From: Gammaproteobacteria bacterium
Lineage (GTDB): Bacteria > Pseudomonadota > Gammaproteobacteria > Chromatiales > Chromatiaceae
Reading direction: 5' to 3'
NCBI GenBank assembly: GCA_024277555.1
Contig: JAJRUY010000212.1
Location: forward strand, 1-7,856
DNA length: 7,856 bases
Made by a program: the position numbers and the translations under genes
The notes under the pieces: generated by a model
Databases searched by the model: none
Seen by the model: the letters and a program-made list of their open reading frames with translations, nothing else
What the model was told of the DNA's origin: nothing
Shown here: positions 1 to 5,535 of the stretch, piece by piece
How positions within the stretch are numbered: the stretch's first letter is position 1
How the letters are laid out: every line of letters begins with the position of its first letter

Positions 1-669
1 ACCTATGCCGATGTGGACGCCCTGGACAAGATCTATCGCCAGGCGTTGTCCGAGCATGATGTGGTGGGGCTTTCCATCGGCACCCGCCCAGATTGCGTGC
101 CCCCGGCGGTGCTGGATTTGCTGGCCTCCTATCAGGATCAGGGCCATGAAATCTGGCTGGAGCTGGGCTTGCAGTCCGCGTTCGACCATACGCTGGAGAA
201 GGTCAATCGTGGCCACGGTTTTGGTGAATACCGCCAGGCGATCGCGGCCGCTCATGTACGGGGGCTGGCGGTTTGTACGCATCTGATTGTGGGGCTTCCC
301 GGCGAGAATGCCGGGGATTCCCTGTTGAGCCTGGATCGGGTGCTGGAGTTGGGGGTGCAGGGGCTGAAAATCCACCCCCTGCATGTGGTGAAGGGAACCC
401 TGCTGGCGAATCAATGGCGGCGGGGAGAATACCAGCCGCTACAGTTCGCCGATTATGTGGATGCCGTGGTGCAGATGGTGGCGCGTACTCCCGAAGATGT
501 GATTTATCACCGGCTGACCGGCACAGCGCAGGAAAATGTCCTTCTGGCTCCCCAGTGGTGCAACTGGAAATGGCGGGTATTGAATGCCATTACCCGCAAA
601 CTGGCCGAATCCGGTCTTGAGCAAGGGGCCATGCTTGCGCCCCTGCCGTCTGCTGTCAATTCTGATTAA
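1..669 (+). CDS. yhcC: YhcC-like radical SAM protein (TIGR01212 family), 5' end missing
   Basis: The frame is open from base 1, so the gene begins before the window; 222 residues are visible. E. coli YhcC has about 309 residues, so some 85-90 are missing, including the CxxxCxxC motif that would bind the radical SAM 4Fe-4S cluster. The family match rests on a run of conserved blocks recalled from E. coli YhcC: GTRPDCVP (visible residues 27-34), WLELGLQ (52-58), the NRGH block, HLIVGLPGE, a KIHPLHVVKG block, DVIYHR, and LLAPQWC near the C-terminus. The substrate of this family is not established as far as I know. The stop lies 11 bases before ubiU in the same direction, so the two are probably cotranscribed. 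E. coli yhcC is not beside ubiUV, so the linkage here is informative. The ATG and GTG codons near the left edge are internal, not starts. Confidence 0.9.
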   Translation, partial: TYADVDALDKIYRQALSEHDVVGLSIGTRPDCVPPAVLDLLASYQDQGHEIWLELGLQSAFDHTLEKVNRGHGFGEYRQAIAAAHVRGLAVCTHLIVGLPGENAGDSLLSLDRVLELGVQGLKIHPLHVVKGTLLANQWRRGEYQPLQFADYVDAVVQMVARTPEDVIYHRLTGTAQENVLLAPQWCNWKWRVLNAITRKLAESGLEQGAMLAPLPSAVNSD

Positions 670-680
670 GAGGTTTTTCC

Positions 681-1676
681 ATGCAGCTTGTATGTCCGGC
701 GGGAAATCTGCCGTCCCTCAAGGCCGCCATAGATGAAGGTGCGGATGTGGTTTATCTGGGCTTCAAGGATGATACCAATGCGCGCAACTTCGCTGGCCTG
801 AATTTCAATGATCGCACCCTGGATCAGGGGCTGGACTATGTGCGCAGTCGTGGCCGTGAAGTCTATGTCGCGCTCAATACCTACCCGCGTCCCCAGGGCT
901 GGAAACGCTGGCAGGTTGCAGTAGACAGAGCGGCGGACATGCAGGTGAATGCGCTCATCGCGGCAGACATGGGAGTGCTGGACTATGCTGCGAACCGCCA
1001 TCCTGATTTGCCCCTGCATCTGTCGGTGCAGGGTTCGGCAACCAACTACGAAGCCCTGCAATTCTACCAGGAACGCTTTGGTATCCGCCGCGCCGTGCTG
1101 CCACGGGTGCTGTCCATGCCCCAGGTGAAACATGTGGCGGAAAACACAGACGTGGAGATCGAAGTGTTTGGTTTCGGCAGCCTGTGCGTAATGGTGGAAG
1201 GGCGCTGCCTGCTGTCTTCCTATGCCGCCGGGCAATCGCCCAATACGCATGGATGCTGTTCCCCGGCAGGCGAAGTGCGCTATGAGGAAACCTCCACCGG
1301 CATGGAAACTCGCCTTGGCGGGGTGCTGGTGGACAAAGTCGGCAAGGGTGAAAATGCCGGGTATCCAACGGTATGCAAGGGCCGCTACGATGCCCTGGAC
1401 AAGACCTACTACGCCATGGAAGAGCCCACCAGCCTCAACACCCTGGATCTGTTGCCCGAGTTGTTGGCTGCTGGCGTGGTTGCGATCAAGATAGAAGGGC
1501 GGCAGCGCAGTCCCGCCTATGTAAGACAGGTCGCCCAGGTATGGCGTCAGGCCATCGACAGCTGCCTGAAAGATCCCCAGGGGTTTCAACCGCGCCAGGA
1601 GTGGATGCAGCAGCTTGGATCCGTGTCCGAGGGGCAGCAGACCACCCTGGGCGCTTACCATAGAACCTGGCAATGA
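681..1676 (+). CDS. ubiU: UbiU, O2-independent ubiquinone hydroxylation protein (peptidase U32 family)
   Basis: UbiU and UbiV form a heterodimer with one 4Fe-4S cluster per subunit. It is needed for the ring hydroxylations of ubiquinone synthesis when O2 is absent, replacing the flavin monooxygenases UbiF, UbiH and UbiI; prephenate is reported as the oxygen donor. The protein has 331 residues, the same length as E. coli UbiU. Its cysteines C169, C176, C193 and C232 fall at the positions known to hold the E. coli cluster. Other U32 family marks are CPAGN at residues 5-9, DVVYLG at 22-27, the FGFGSLCVMVEGRC block (163-176) and IKIEGRQRS (269-277). The ATG at 681 has a strong Shine-Dalgarno, AAGAGG at 668-673, 7 bases upstream. 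The stop overlaps a possible ubiV ATG (ATGA at 1673-1676), which suggests translational coupling. Older annotations call this family collagenase-like protease, but no protease role is implied here. Confidence 0.96.
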   Translation: MQLVCPAGNLPSLKAAIDEGADVVYLGFKDDTNARNFAGLNFNDRTLDQGLDYVRSRGREVYVALNTYPRPQGWKRWQVAVDRAADMQVNALIAADMGVLDYAANRHPDLPLHLSVQGSATNYEALQFYQERFGIRRAVLPRVLSMPQVKHVAENTDVEIEVFGFGSLCVMVEGRCLLSSYAAGQSPNTHGCCSPAGEVRYEETSTGMETRLGGVLVDKVGKGENAGYPTVCKGRYDALDKTYYAMEEPTSLNTLDLLPELLAAGVVAIKIEGRQRSPAYVRQVAQVWRQAIDSCLKDPQGFQPRQEWMQQLGSVSEGQQTTLGAYHRTWQ

Positions 1677-1687
1677 GTGAGACTTCC

Positions 1688-2575
1688 ATGAAACTATCTC
1701 TTGGTCCCGTGCAATACTACTGGTCCCGCGAGGACCTGATGGATTTTTATGATCAGGTGGCGGAAATGCCGGTGGATCTGGTGTATCTGGGCGAAACCGT
1801 TTGCGCCAAACGGCGCCTGTTCCGCTTTGATGACTGGATGAACACCGCCCGCAAGCTCGCAGAAGCCGGAAAGGAGGTGGTCTTGTCCACCATGGCGCTG
1901 CTGGAAGCCGAATCTGAATTGAAATCCCTGCGGCGTATCTGCAGCAATGGCGAATTCCTGGTGGAAGCCAATGACATGGCTGCGGTGCAGCTGCTTTCGG
2001 CAGCGGGTCTGCCGTTTGTTGCCGGGCCGACGGTGAATATCTATAACGCGGCCACCCTGCGGGTGCTGGCGGATGCCGGTCTCCAGCGCTGGGTGCCGGC
2101 GGTAGAGCTGGGTAAAGACACCTTGGCAGCTATCCAGCAGGAAGCAGCGGATACGGTGGAAATGGAACTGTTCTCCTGGGGGCGCATGCCTCTGGCCATG
2201 TCCGCTCGCTGCTACACCGCCCGTGCTTATGATCTGCCCAAGGATGATTGCCAGTACCGCTGCCTGGATCACGCCGACGGCCTGACCCTGCGCACCCGTG
2301 AAGGGGAGCCTTTTCTGGCCATCAACGGCATTCAGACCCAGTCGGCATTGACCTGCAATCTGCTTTCTGAGCTGAGTGAAGTCAAAACACTTGGAGTGGA
2401 TGTGTTGCGCATCAGTCCCCAATCACATCATACCGGCCGTATTGCGCAGGTTTTTGCCGAAGCGTTGCAGGGGCGGGGCATAGATAAGCTGCCCGACATG
2501 GAGCGGCTGATGCCGGTGGGTGGCTGTGACGGCTACTGGCGGGAGCAGGCAGGCATGCGCTACTCGCAGAAGTAG
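1688..2575 (+). CDS. ubiV: UbiV, 4Fe-4S partner of UbiU in anaerobic ubiquinone synthesis
   Basis: This is the second subunit of the UbiU-UbiV heterodimer, a soluble cytoplasmic U32-family protein of 295 residues (E. coli UbiV about 292). I chose the ATG at 1688 because the resulting N-terminus, MKLSLGPVQYYW, lines up with E. coli MKYSLGPV and puts the first cluster cysteine at C39, its exact E. coli position. GTGAG at 1677-1681 can serve as ribosome binding site 6 bases upstream. An in-frame ATG at 1673, overlapping the ubiU stop, would add five residues (MSETS) and is the alternative start. The other cluster cysteines are C175, C188 and C192, in the ARCYTAR and CQYRC motifs; the last two keep the CxxxC spacing of E. 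coli. Further family blocks are VYLGE, VLSTMAL, NGEFLVEAND, LPFVAGP, INGIQT and CDGYWR. The stop lies 4 bases from the end of the opposing ubiT. Confidence 0.95.
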   Translation: MKLSLGPVQYYWSREDLMDFYDQVAEMPVDLVYLGETVCAKRRLFRFDDWMNTARKLAEAGKEVVLSTMALLEAESELKSLRRICSNGEFLVEANDMAAVQLLSAAGLPFVAGPTVNIYNAATLRVLADAGLQRWVPAVELGKDTLAAIQQEAADTVEMELFSWGRMPLAMSARCYTARAYDLPKDDCQYRCLDHADGLTLRTREGEPFLAINGIQTQSALTCNLLSELSEVKTLGVDVLRISPQSHHTGRIAQVFAEALQGRGIDKLPDMERLMPVGGCDGYWREQAGMRYSQK

Positions 2576-2579
2576 GGTT

Positions 2580-3056
2580 CTATCGTAACAGGGCTGCCAG
2601 GCGGCTTGCCAACCGGTGCAGAGGGTCGGGAAGCAGATTTTCGTCGAGTGAGTAGAGCAGGTTCTTGATTTCCAGCCCCAGTTCCGTATCGCCTTCCAGC
2701 TGCAGGCGGCGCTGGAAGAACAGGGTATCCGGATCTTCCTCGTTCAATGCCAGCAACAGAAACTCCCTGGCCTTGCCGCCGAAACGCACATCCGCCGCGC
2801 TTTGCGCCGGAGCCGCGCCGAGCTTGCCCTCGCGCAGCGTCAGGCGATAGTCCAGAGCCAGATCCATCACCTCGATCTGCAAGATCCTGTCCTGCAGAAA
2901 ATCCAGCTCGCCATTGGCCAGGGATTCGGACAGCAGCCGGTTCAGTAACAGGGTCAGACCTTGTGAGTGCAGCCGGCCAGGCAGCAGTTTTCCGGGCAGG
3001 GCGAGCAATGTCCCGGGGCGGGGCGGGGTAAATGGCAGGGGCAAACGTGTAATCAT
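2580..3056 (-). CDS. ubiT: UbiT, SCP2-domain accessory factor of anaerobic ubiquinone synthesis
   Basis: UbiT is the lipid-binding third member of the O2-independent ubiquinone pathway. It carries an SCP2 (sterol carrier) domain, like the aerobic factor UbiJ, and probably presents polyprenyl-phenol intermediates to the Ubi enzymes. The 158-residue protein is somewhat shorter than E. coli UbiT (about 174) because it ends soon after the SCP2 domain. The most telling block is DPDTLFFQRR (residues 108-117) followed by EGDTELG (121-127) and KNLL, nearly identical to E. coli. NGELDFLQDR (48-57) also matches. The ATG at 3056 gives an N-terminus of about the E. coli length, and an in-frame TAG directly before it rules out extension. 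No Shine-Dalgarno precedes this ATG. The gene converges on ubiV and diverges from nnrS, sharing an FNR-like site with it. Confidence 0.92.
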   Translation of the reverse strand: MITRLPLPFTPPRPGTLLALPGKLLPGRLHSQGLTLLLNRLLSESLANGELDFLQDRILQIEVMDLALDYRLTLREGKLGAAPAQSAADVRFGGKAREFLLLALNEEDPDTLFFQRRLQLEGDTELGLEIKNLLYSLDENLLPDPLHRLASRLAALLR

Positions 3057-3090
3057 CTACGAAGTTTGCCATGACAACTTGAGAGGCTAT

Positions 3091-3104
3091 TTGAGCAACA
3101 TCAA
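3091..3104. promoter_or_regulatory. FNR/Anr/Dnr-type site between ubiT and nnrS
   Basis: The site reads TTGAGcaacATCAA, 9 of 10 matches to the FNR-family consensus TTGAT-N4-ATCAA. It is the only such site I see in the 123 bases between the divergent ubiT and nnrS starts. Its centre (3097.5) is exactly 41.5 bases from the ubiT start codon and about 61 bases before the predicted nnrS transcription start. Both are standard distances for activation by a CRP/FNR-family protein. FNR, Anr and the NO sensor Dnr share this consensus, so sequence alone cannot tell which protein binds. Confidence 0.75.
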
Positions 3105-3145
3105 GGAAAAGGCGGATAAAGCAGGGAAAATGCTTGTTTTTGAAC

Positions 3146-3156
3146 TTTAATATATT
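3146..3156 (+). promoter_or_regulatory. Probable -10 region of nnrS
   Basis: An AT-rich run holds overlapping -10-like hexamers: TTTAAT (3146-3151), TAATAT (3148-3153) and TATATT (3151-3156). With the second of these, transcription would start near 3159-3160 and the FNR-type site would sit near -61.5, a class I position. No convincing -35 is seen, as expected for an activator-dependent promoter. The nnrS ribosome binding site AGGAG follows at 3166-3170. Confidence 0.45.
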
Positions 3157-3179
3157 GTTTTTTCCAGGAGAAATGCAAC

Positions 3180-4379
3180 ATGCCCCTACAGATCGGTGAT
3201 CCCCCGGTAATGCGAAAATCCGGTGGTTTTGCACTGTTTGCCCTGGGGTTCCGCCCATTTTTTCTGGCCGCAGGCGTTTCTGCGCTACTGCTCCTGGGGT
3301 TGTGGCTGGTTCTGTGGCAGGGCGTGATACCGGCAGGGGGCTATTTCACCCTGGTGGAGTGGCACGCCCATGAAATGTTGTTTGGGTACACAACGGCGGT
3401 GATTGCAGGTTTCTTGCTGACCGCAGTGAAAAACTGGACCGGCATGGCGGTGCCAACAGGCAGGTTGCTGGCCATTATTGCCGGCATATGGTTGCTGGGG
3501 CGGGCGCTGGTGTTGATCCCTGGTGTGCCGGGATGGGTGGCGGCTGTCACCGACCTGGCTTTTATTCCCTTGGTGGGCTGGTCCCTGTGGCGTCCTCTGT
3601 GGCATGGGCCGAACAAGGCCAATCGTATATTTTTGGCCATTTTTGCCGGGATGGCCCTGGCTAATCTGCTGATGCACCTGGATGTGGCCGGCGTGGCTCA
3701 GGGGCTGTGGCCCAGGGGCGCTTATCTGATGGTGGATATGGTGCTGCTGGTGCTGCTGGTGGTGGCGGGCAGGGTGGTGCCCTTTTTTACTGAAAAGGCC
3801 GTCATGGGCGCCCGTTCCGTGATTCGTCCCTGGGTGGAAAAGGCGACCTTTGTAAGCCTGGTTGTTGCGGCTGCCGCTGAACTGGCTTTTCCCCATGGGC
3901 CGGTGGCTGGTGTTGCGTTGCTGGCGGCGGCGCTGATCCAGGGCATACGTCTGGCCGGATGGTACAACAATGGCATCTGGCGGATGCCAATTCTCTGGGT
4001 GCTGCATGTGGGTTATGCCTGGCTGGTGCTGGGACTGGCTCTGCGCGGGCTGGCCGGATTTGATCTGCTTCCTCCCGCAGTCGCCATGCATGCCATTACC
4101 ATTGGTGGCATTGGTGTACTGACCCTGGGCATGATGGCGCGGGTGGCGCTGGGTCATACTGGCCGAAACATCAACGACACCGGCCCCTTGCTGCCGATAG
4201 CCTTTGTACTGCTCAACATCGGCGCCGTACTGCGCGTGTTCGGCCCACTGTTTGCAGCAGAACAGTTCAATTTGTGGATCAATATCTCCGGAGGCCTGTG
4301 GATACTCGCATTTGCGGCCTTTGTCTGGGTGTATACGCCAATTCTAATCAGTCCGCGTGTCGATGGCCGGCCAGGTTAA
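3180..4379 (+). CDS. nnrS: NnrS family haem-copper membrane protein, nitric oxide stress
   Basis: NnrS proteins are polytopic inner-membrane proteins that bind haem and copper. They occur with denitrification genes and help cells withstand nitric oxide; the biochemical reaction is unsettled. This 399-residue protein is of normal family length and is hydrophobic throughout, with about 12 likely helices. The family signatures are GFRPFF (23-28), WHAHEMLFG (61-69, with H62 and H64 as likely metal or haem ligands), GFLLTAVKNWTG (77-88), GRVVPFFT (197-204), HAITIGGIG (304-312) and MARVALGHTGR (319-329, H326). The ATG at 3180 has AGGAG 9 bases upstream; another ATG at 3173 is out of frame. The gene is divergent from ubiT across an FNR/Dnr-type site and overlaps the next small gene at its 3' end, so the two are probably an operon. 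Confidence 0.94.
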   Translation: MPLQIGDPPVMRKSGGFALFALGFRPFFLAAGVSALLLLGLWLVLWQGVIPAGGYFTLVEWHAHEMLFGYTTAVIAGFLLTAVKNWTGMAVPTGRLLAIIAGIWLLGRALVLIPGVPGWVAAVTDLAFIPLVGWSLWRPLWHGPNKANRIFLAIFAGMALANLLMHLDVAGVAQGLWPRGAYLMVDMVLLVLLVVAGRVVPFFTEKAVMGARSVIRPWVEKATFVSLVVAAAAELAFPHGPVAGVALLAAALIQGIRLAGWYNNGIWRMPILWVLHVGYAWLVLGLALRGLAGFDLLPPAVAMHAITIGGIGVLTLGMMARVALGHTGRNINDTGPLLPIAFVLLNIGAVLRVFGPLFAAEQFNLWINISGGLWILAFAAFVWVYTPILISPRVDGRPG

Positions 4380-4554
4380 TTGCCTCTATTGCGGGAAGCA
4401 GATTCCCGCAGAATGCTCCCACTGCCCTGAATGCGGTGCGGTATCTCATTTTCAGGAAAAAGGCTACCGTGCCGGCATTCGCCGCAAGTTTCTGATCTGG
4501 TTCGTGGTTCTGGTGATTTTTTGCACCGTCATGATTTTGTGGCTGCCGCGCTGA
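4363..4554 (+). CDS. Small zinc-ribbon-like, single-helix membrane protein (DnrP-like)
   Basis: This 63-residue protein has two parts. Residues 7-24 hold five cysteines as CLYC (C7, C10) and CSHCPEC (C18, C21, C24), a zinc-ribbon-like arrangement. Residues 43-61 form one hydrophobic helix after the basic stretch RRKF, ending in WLPR at the C-terminus, so the cysteine part would be cytoplasmic by the positive-inside rule. From memory it resembles the short proteins called DnrP in Pseudomonas, encoded near dnr and denitrification genes; I could not check this and the function is unknown to me. It overlaps the nnrS end by 17 bases in another frame, so its translation is probably coupled to nnrS. 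ATG at 4363 is chosen; GTG at 4357 would add two residues. No clear Shine-Dalgarno is seen, as fits coupling. Confidence 0.72.
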   Translation: MAGQVNCLYCGKQIPAECSHCPECGAVSHFQEKGYRAGIRRKFLIWFVVLVIFCTVMILWLPR

Positions 4555-4587
4555 AAGGACAGAGAAGGCTTGAACAAGCTCATTCCT

Positions 4588-4655
4588 GTCATTCCGGCGC
4601 AGGCCGGAATCCAGCATTGCTCAGGGTATTGGATCCCGGCCTGCGCCGGGACGAC
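4588..4655. repeat. Dispersed double-hairpin intergenic repeat
   Basis: Two 26-base arms, 4588-4613 and 4630-4655, are inverted copies of each other with 4 differences. Each arm is also a hairpin by itself: ATTCCGGC-gcag-GCCGGAAT in the first (8-base stem) and TCCCGGC-ctgc-GCCGGGA in the second (7-base stem). This is the type of intergenic repeat that, when translated by chance, gives peptides such as VxPAQAGIQ and WIPACAGMT; both appear on the - strand here. Such elements are scattered in many proteobacterial genomes. It follows the nnrS pair by about 35 bases and could also act as a transcript-end structure, though no T-run follows. Confidence 0.8.
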
Positions 4656-4701
4656 GGTTTCCCTGGGATATTGGTCGACCTCGAAAAATTCACGATTGGC
4701 A

Positions 4702-4810
4702 CTAGACATGATGTTTTGACCTGCCCATCTCAAAGACGTGGATTATGATGAGATGGGTGCATCCATCACAGAGCCATAATTGAGAGGACAGGTCAAAACA
4801 TCATGTCTAG
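4702..4810. repeat. MITE-like element with perfect 22-base inverted ends
   Basis: The ends 4702-4723 (starting CTAGACATGATG) and 4789-4810 (ending CATCATGTCTAG) are perfect 22-base inverted repeats. Inside the left end is a second nested pair: CCCATCTCA at 4724-4732 and TGAGATGGG at 4749-4757. The remaining bases on the right are unpaired. The 109-base element has no gene, and I see no clear target duplication outside it. A small non-autonomous mobile element is the best guess. A large structured RNA or a protein-binding site is possible. No insertion sequence family could be named. Confidence 0.55.
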
Positions 4811-4858
4811 CTGTGCTGCGATCTTCGTCTTGTTTTAAGCTGCTCAAGCACAAGTCTG

Positions 4859-4878
4859 CTCAAACAGAATTGTTTGAG
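4859..4878. repeat. Dyad of 8-base arms upstream of the Fur-family promoter
   Basis: CTCAAACA-gaat-TGTTTGAG forms a perfect dyad with 8-base arms and a 4-base centre. It lies about 32 bases upstream of the predicted -35 at 4910. It could be an operator for the regulator gene or a chance hairpin. The left arm belongs to a short direct repeat, CTGCTCAA at 4840-4847 and 4856-4863. Confidence 0.35.
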
Positions 4879-4909
4879 GTACCCTTACTACAGGGAGAAA
4901 TACCCGGTA

Positions 4910-4938
4910 TTCAAAAAAATCCTGTGACAGAGTATACT
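4910..4938 (+). promoter_or_regulatory. Sigma-70 promoter of the Fur-family gene
   Basis: TTCAAA (4910-4915, 4 of 6) and TATACT (4933-4938, 5 of 6) are separated by the ideal 17 bases. Transcription would start near 4945 and leave a leader of about 78 bases before the ATG at 5023. The leader can pair CGGACG (4959-4964) with CGTCCG (5001-5006). No FNR-type site is seen at this promoter. Confidence 0.5.
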
Positions 4939-5022
4939 TGCGCCACGCACGGCAGCATCGGACGGCACAGGCAGGTGGTTTGGTAGGTGATTTGGGCATT
5001 CGTCCGGACAACAGGGTTTTTA

Positions 5023-5454
5023 ATGAGTTCTGTATTAGTAAACAATAAAGCAGAAGAAATTCGGCAATATCTGGTCAGCGTGGGCGTTTACGCCACACCG
5101 CAGCGGCAGGCTATTGCTGAAATGCTGTTTTCACGCCATCAGCATCTTACTGCTGATCAGGTATATGAAGAGGTGAGCAAGTCAGCAAAGCGGGTTTCCC
5201 GTGCGACGGTATACAATACTCTCAACCTGTTTGCCCAAAAAGGGCTGGTGCGCGAGATTTTTGTAGATGCTTCCCGCACCTTCTACGATTCAAATACTTC
5301 TTCCCACTATCATCTCTACAATATTGATGCCGGCAACCTCATCGACATGGATGACAAGGATGTAGCCCGCTATATTTCCAGAAATATGCCGGAAGGCGTG
5401 GTGCTGGAAGGCATCGATGTAGTGGTTCGGGTTCGCAATCTCGTCATATCGTAG
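5023..5454 (+). CDS. Cysteine-free Fur-family regulator, Irr/PerR-like
   Basis: Fur-family proteins are dimeric repressors with an N-terminal winged helix and a C-terminal metal-sensing dimer domain. In this 143-residue protein the family marks are TPQRQAI (25-31), HLTADQVYEE (41-50), the recognition helix SRATVYNTLNLF (59-70) and the hinge GLVREI. The C-terminal half, with RTFYDSNTSSHYH (85-97), then DMDD and GIDVVVRVR near the end, resembles rhizobial Irr (SKTYFDTN, HHH, VDVVVRLR) more than Fur. There is no cysteine at all, so the CxxC pairs holding structural zinc in most Fur and PerR proteins are absent, as in Irr. H39, H41, H95 and H97 could bind metal or haem. I chose ATG 5023 (CAGGG 6 bases upstream) over GTG 4987, which would add 12 unconserved residues. 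It precedes the peroxidase gene, a likely target. Whether it senses haem, iron or peroxide is open. Confidence 0.85.
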   Translation: MSSVLVNNKAEEIRQYLVSVGVYATPQRQAIAEMLFSRHQHLTADQVYEEVSKSAKRVSRATVYNTLNLFAQKGLVREIFVDASRTFYDSNTSSHYHLYNIDAGNLIDMDDKDVARYISRNMPEGVVLEGIDVVVRVRNLVIS

Positions 5455-5495
5455 CCCGACTTTTTGATTCGGCTTGTTTTTCTGTTGTTTTACCC
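5453..5495 (+). terminator. Weak candidate terminator after the Fur-family gene
   Basis: AGCCcGA at 5453-5459 can pair with TCGGCT at 5469-5474 with one bulged base, followed by a T-rich run (TGTTTTTCTGTTGTTTT). The stem is short, so this is a weak call; some read-through into the peroxidase gene is plausible. Confidence 0.35.
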
Positions 5496-5511
5496 AAAAA
5501 AATCGTCTTGA

Positions 5512-5525
5512 TTGATCGAAATCAA
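5512..5525 (+). promoter_or_regulatory. Perfect FNR/Anr/Dnr site of the peroxidase promoter
   Basis: TTGATcgaaATCAA matches the FNR-family consensus at all ten fixed positions. Its centre, 5518.5, is 41.5-42.5 bases before the start predicted from the TATAAT at 5549-5554. This is the class II arrangement, in which FNR overlaps the -35 region and activates directly. Peroxidases of this family are known to be induced under low oxygen by FNR or Anr in other bacteria. Confidence 0.88.
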
Positions 5526-5535
5526 TATACTTGGA

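Larger units (their letters stand above)
4555..5022. other. Gene-free stretch with two unrelated repeats and a promoter
   Basis: I see no credible gene here. Short open frames exist on both strands, but they run through the inverted repeats and have no family resemblance. The stretch holds the double-hairpin repeat (4588-4655), the inverted-repeat-bounded element (4702-4810), a dyad at 4859-4878, and the promoter and leader of the Fur-family gene (from about 4910). It separates the NO-stress pair from the regulator-peroxidase pair and looks like a landing site for small repeats. Confidence 0.7.

Noticed and set aside
666..1673. 335-codon open frame on the - strand opposite ubiU
   Set aside because: It lies exactly antisense to a well-conserved gene and has no family resemblance.
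2560..3258. 232-codon open frame on the - strand overlapping ubiT
   Set aside because: It is in another frame over a clearly recognised UbiT and runs on into nnrS; it is a shadow of high-GC coding sequence.
3285..4157. 290-codon open frame on the - strand opposite nnrS
   Set aside because: Its composition is rich in His and Gln, as expected from the reverse of a hydrophobic membrane protein gene; it is an artefact.
4464..4733. 89-codon open frame on the - strand with VVPAQAGIQ and WIPACAGMT
   Set aside because: These peptides are the familiar chance translation of the double-hairpin repeat, not a gene.
4588..4810. Possible CRISPR array or integron attC site
   Set aside because: There are no regularly spaced direct repeats, and the inverted repeats lack the core sites of attC; two unrelated palindromic repeats explain the symmetry.
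4780..4986. 68-codon open frame on the + strand across the right inverted repeat
   Set aside because: It starts inside the repeat arm, has no recognisable family and shows no good ribosome binding site; it is probably chance. A short likeness between SAQTELFEV here and SANREFFEV read outward from the left arm on the - strand was noted, but it is too short to call a transposase remnant.
4987..5022. GTG start giving a 12-residue longer Fur-family protein
   Set aside because: The extra residues (MIWAFVRTTGFL) are unlike a Fur N-terminus, and the ATG at 5023 has an acceptable ribosome binding site.
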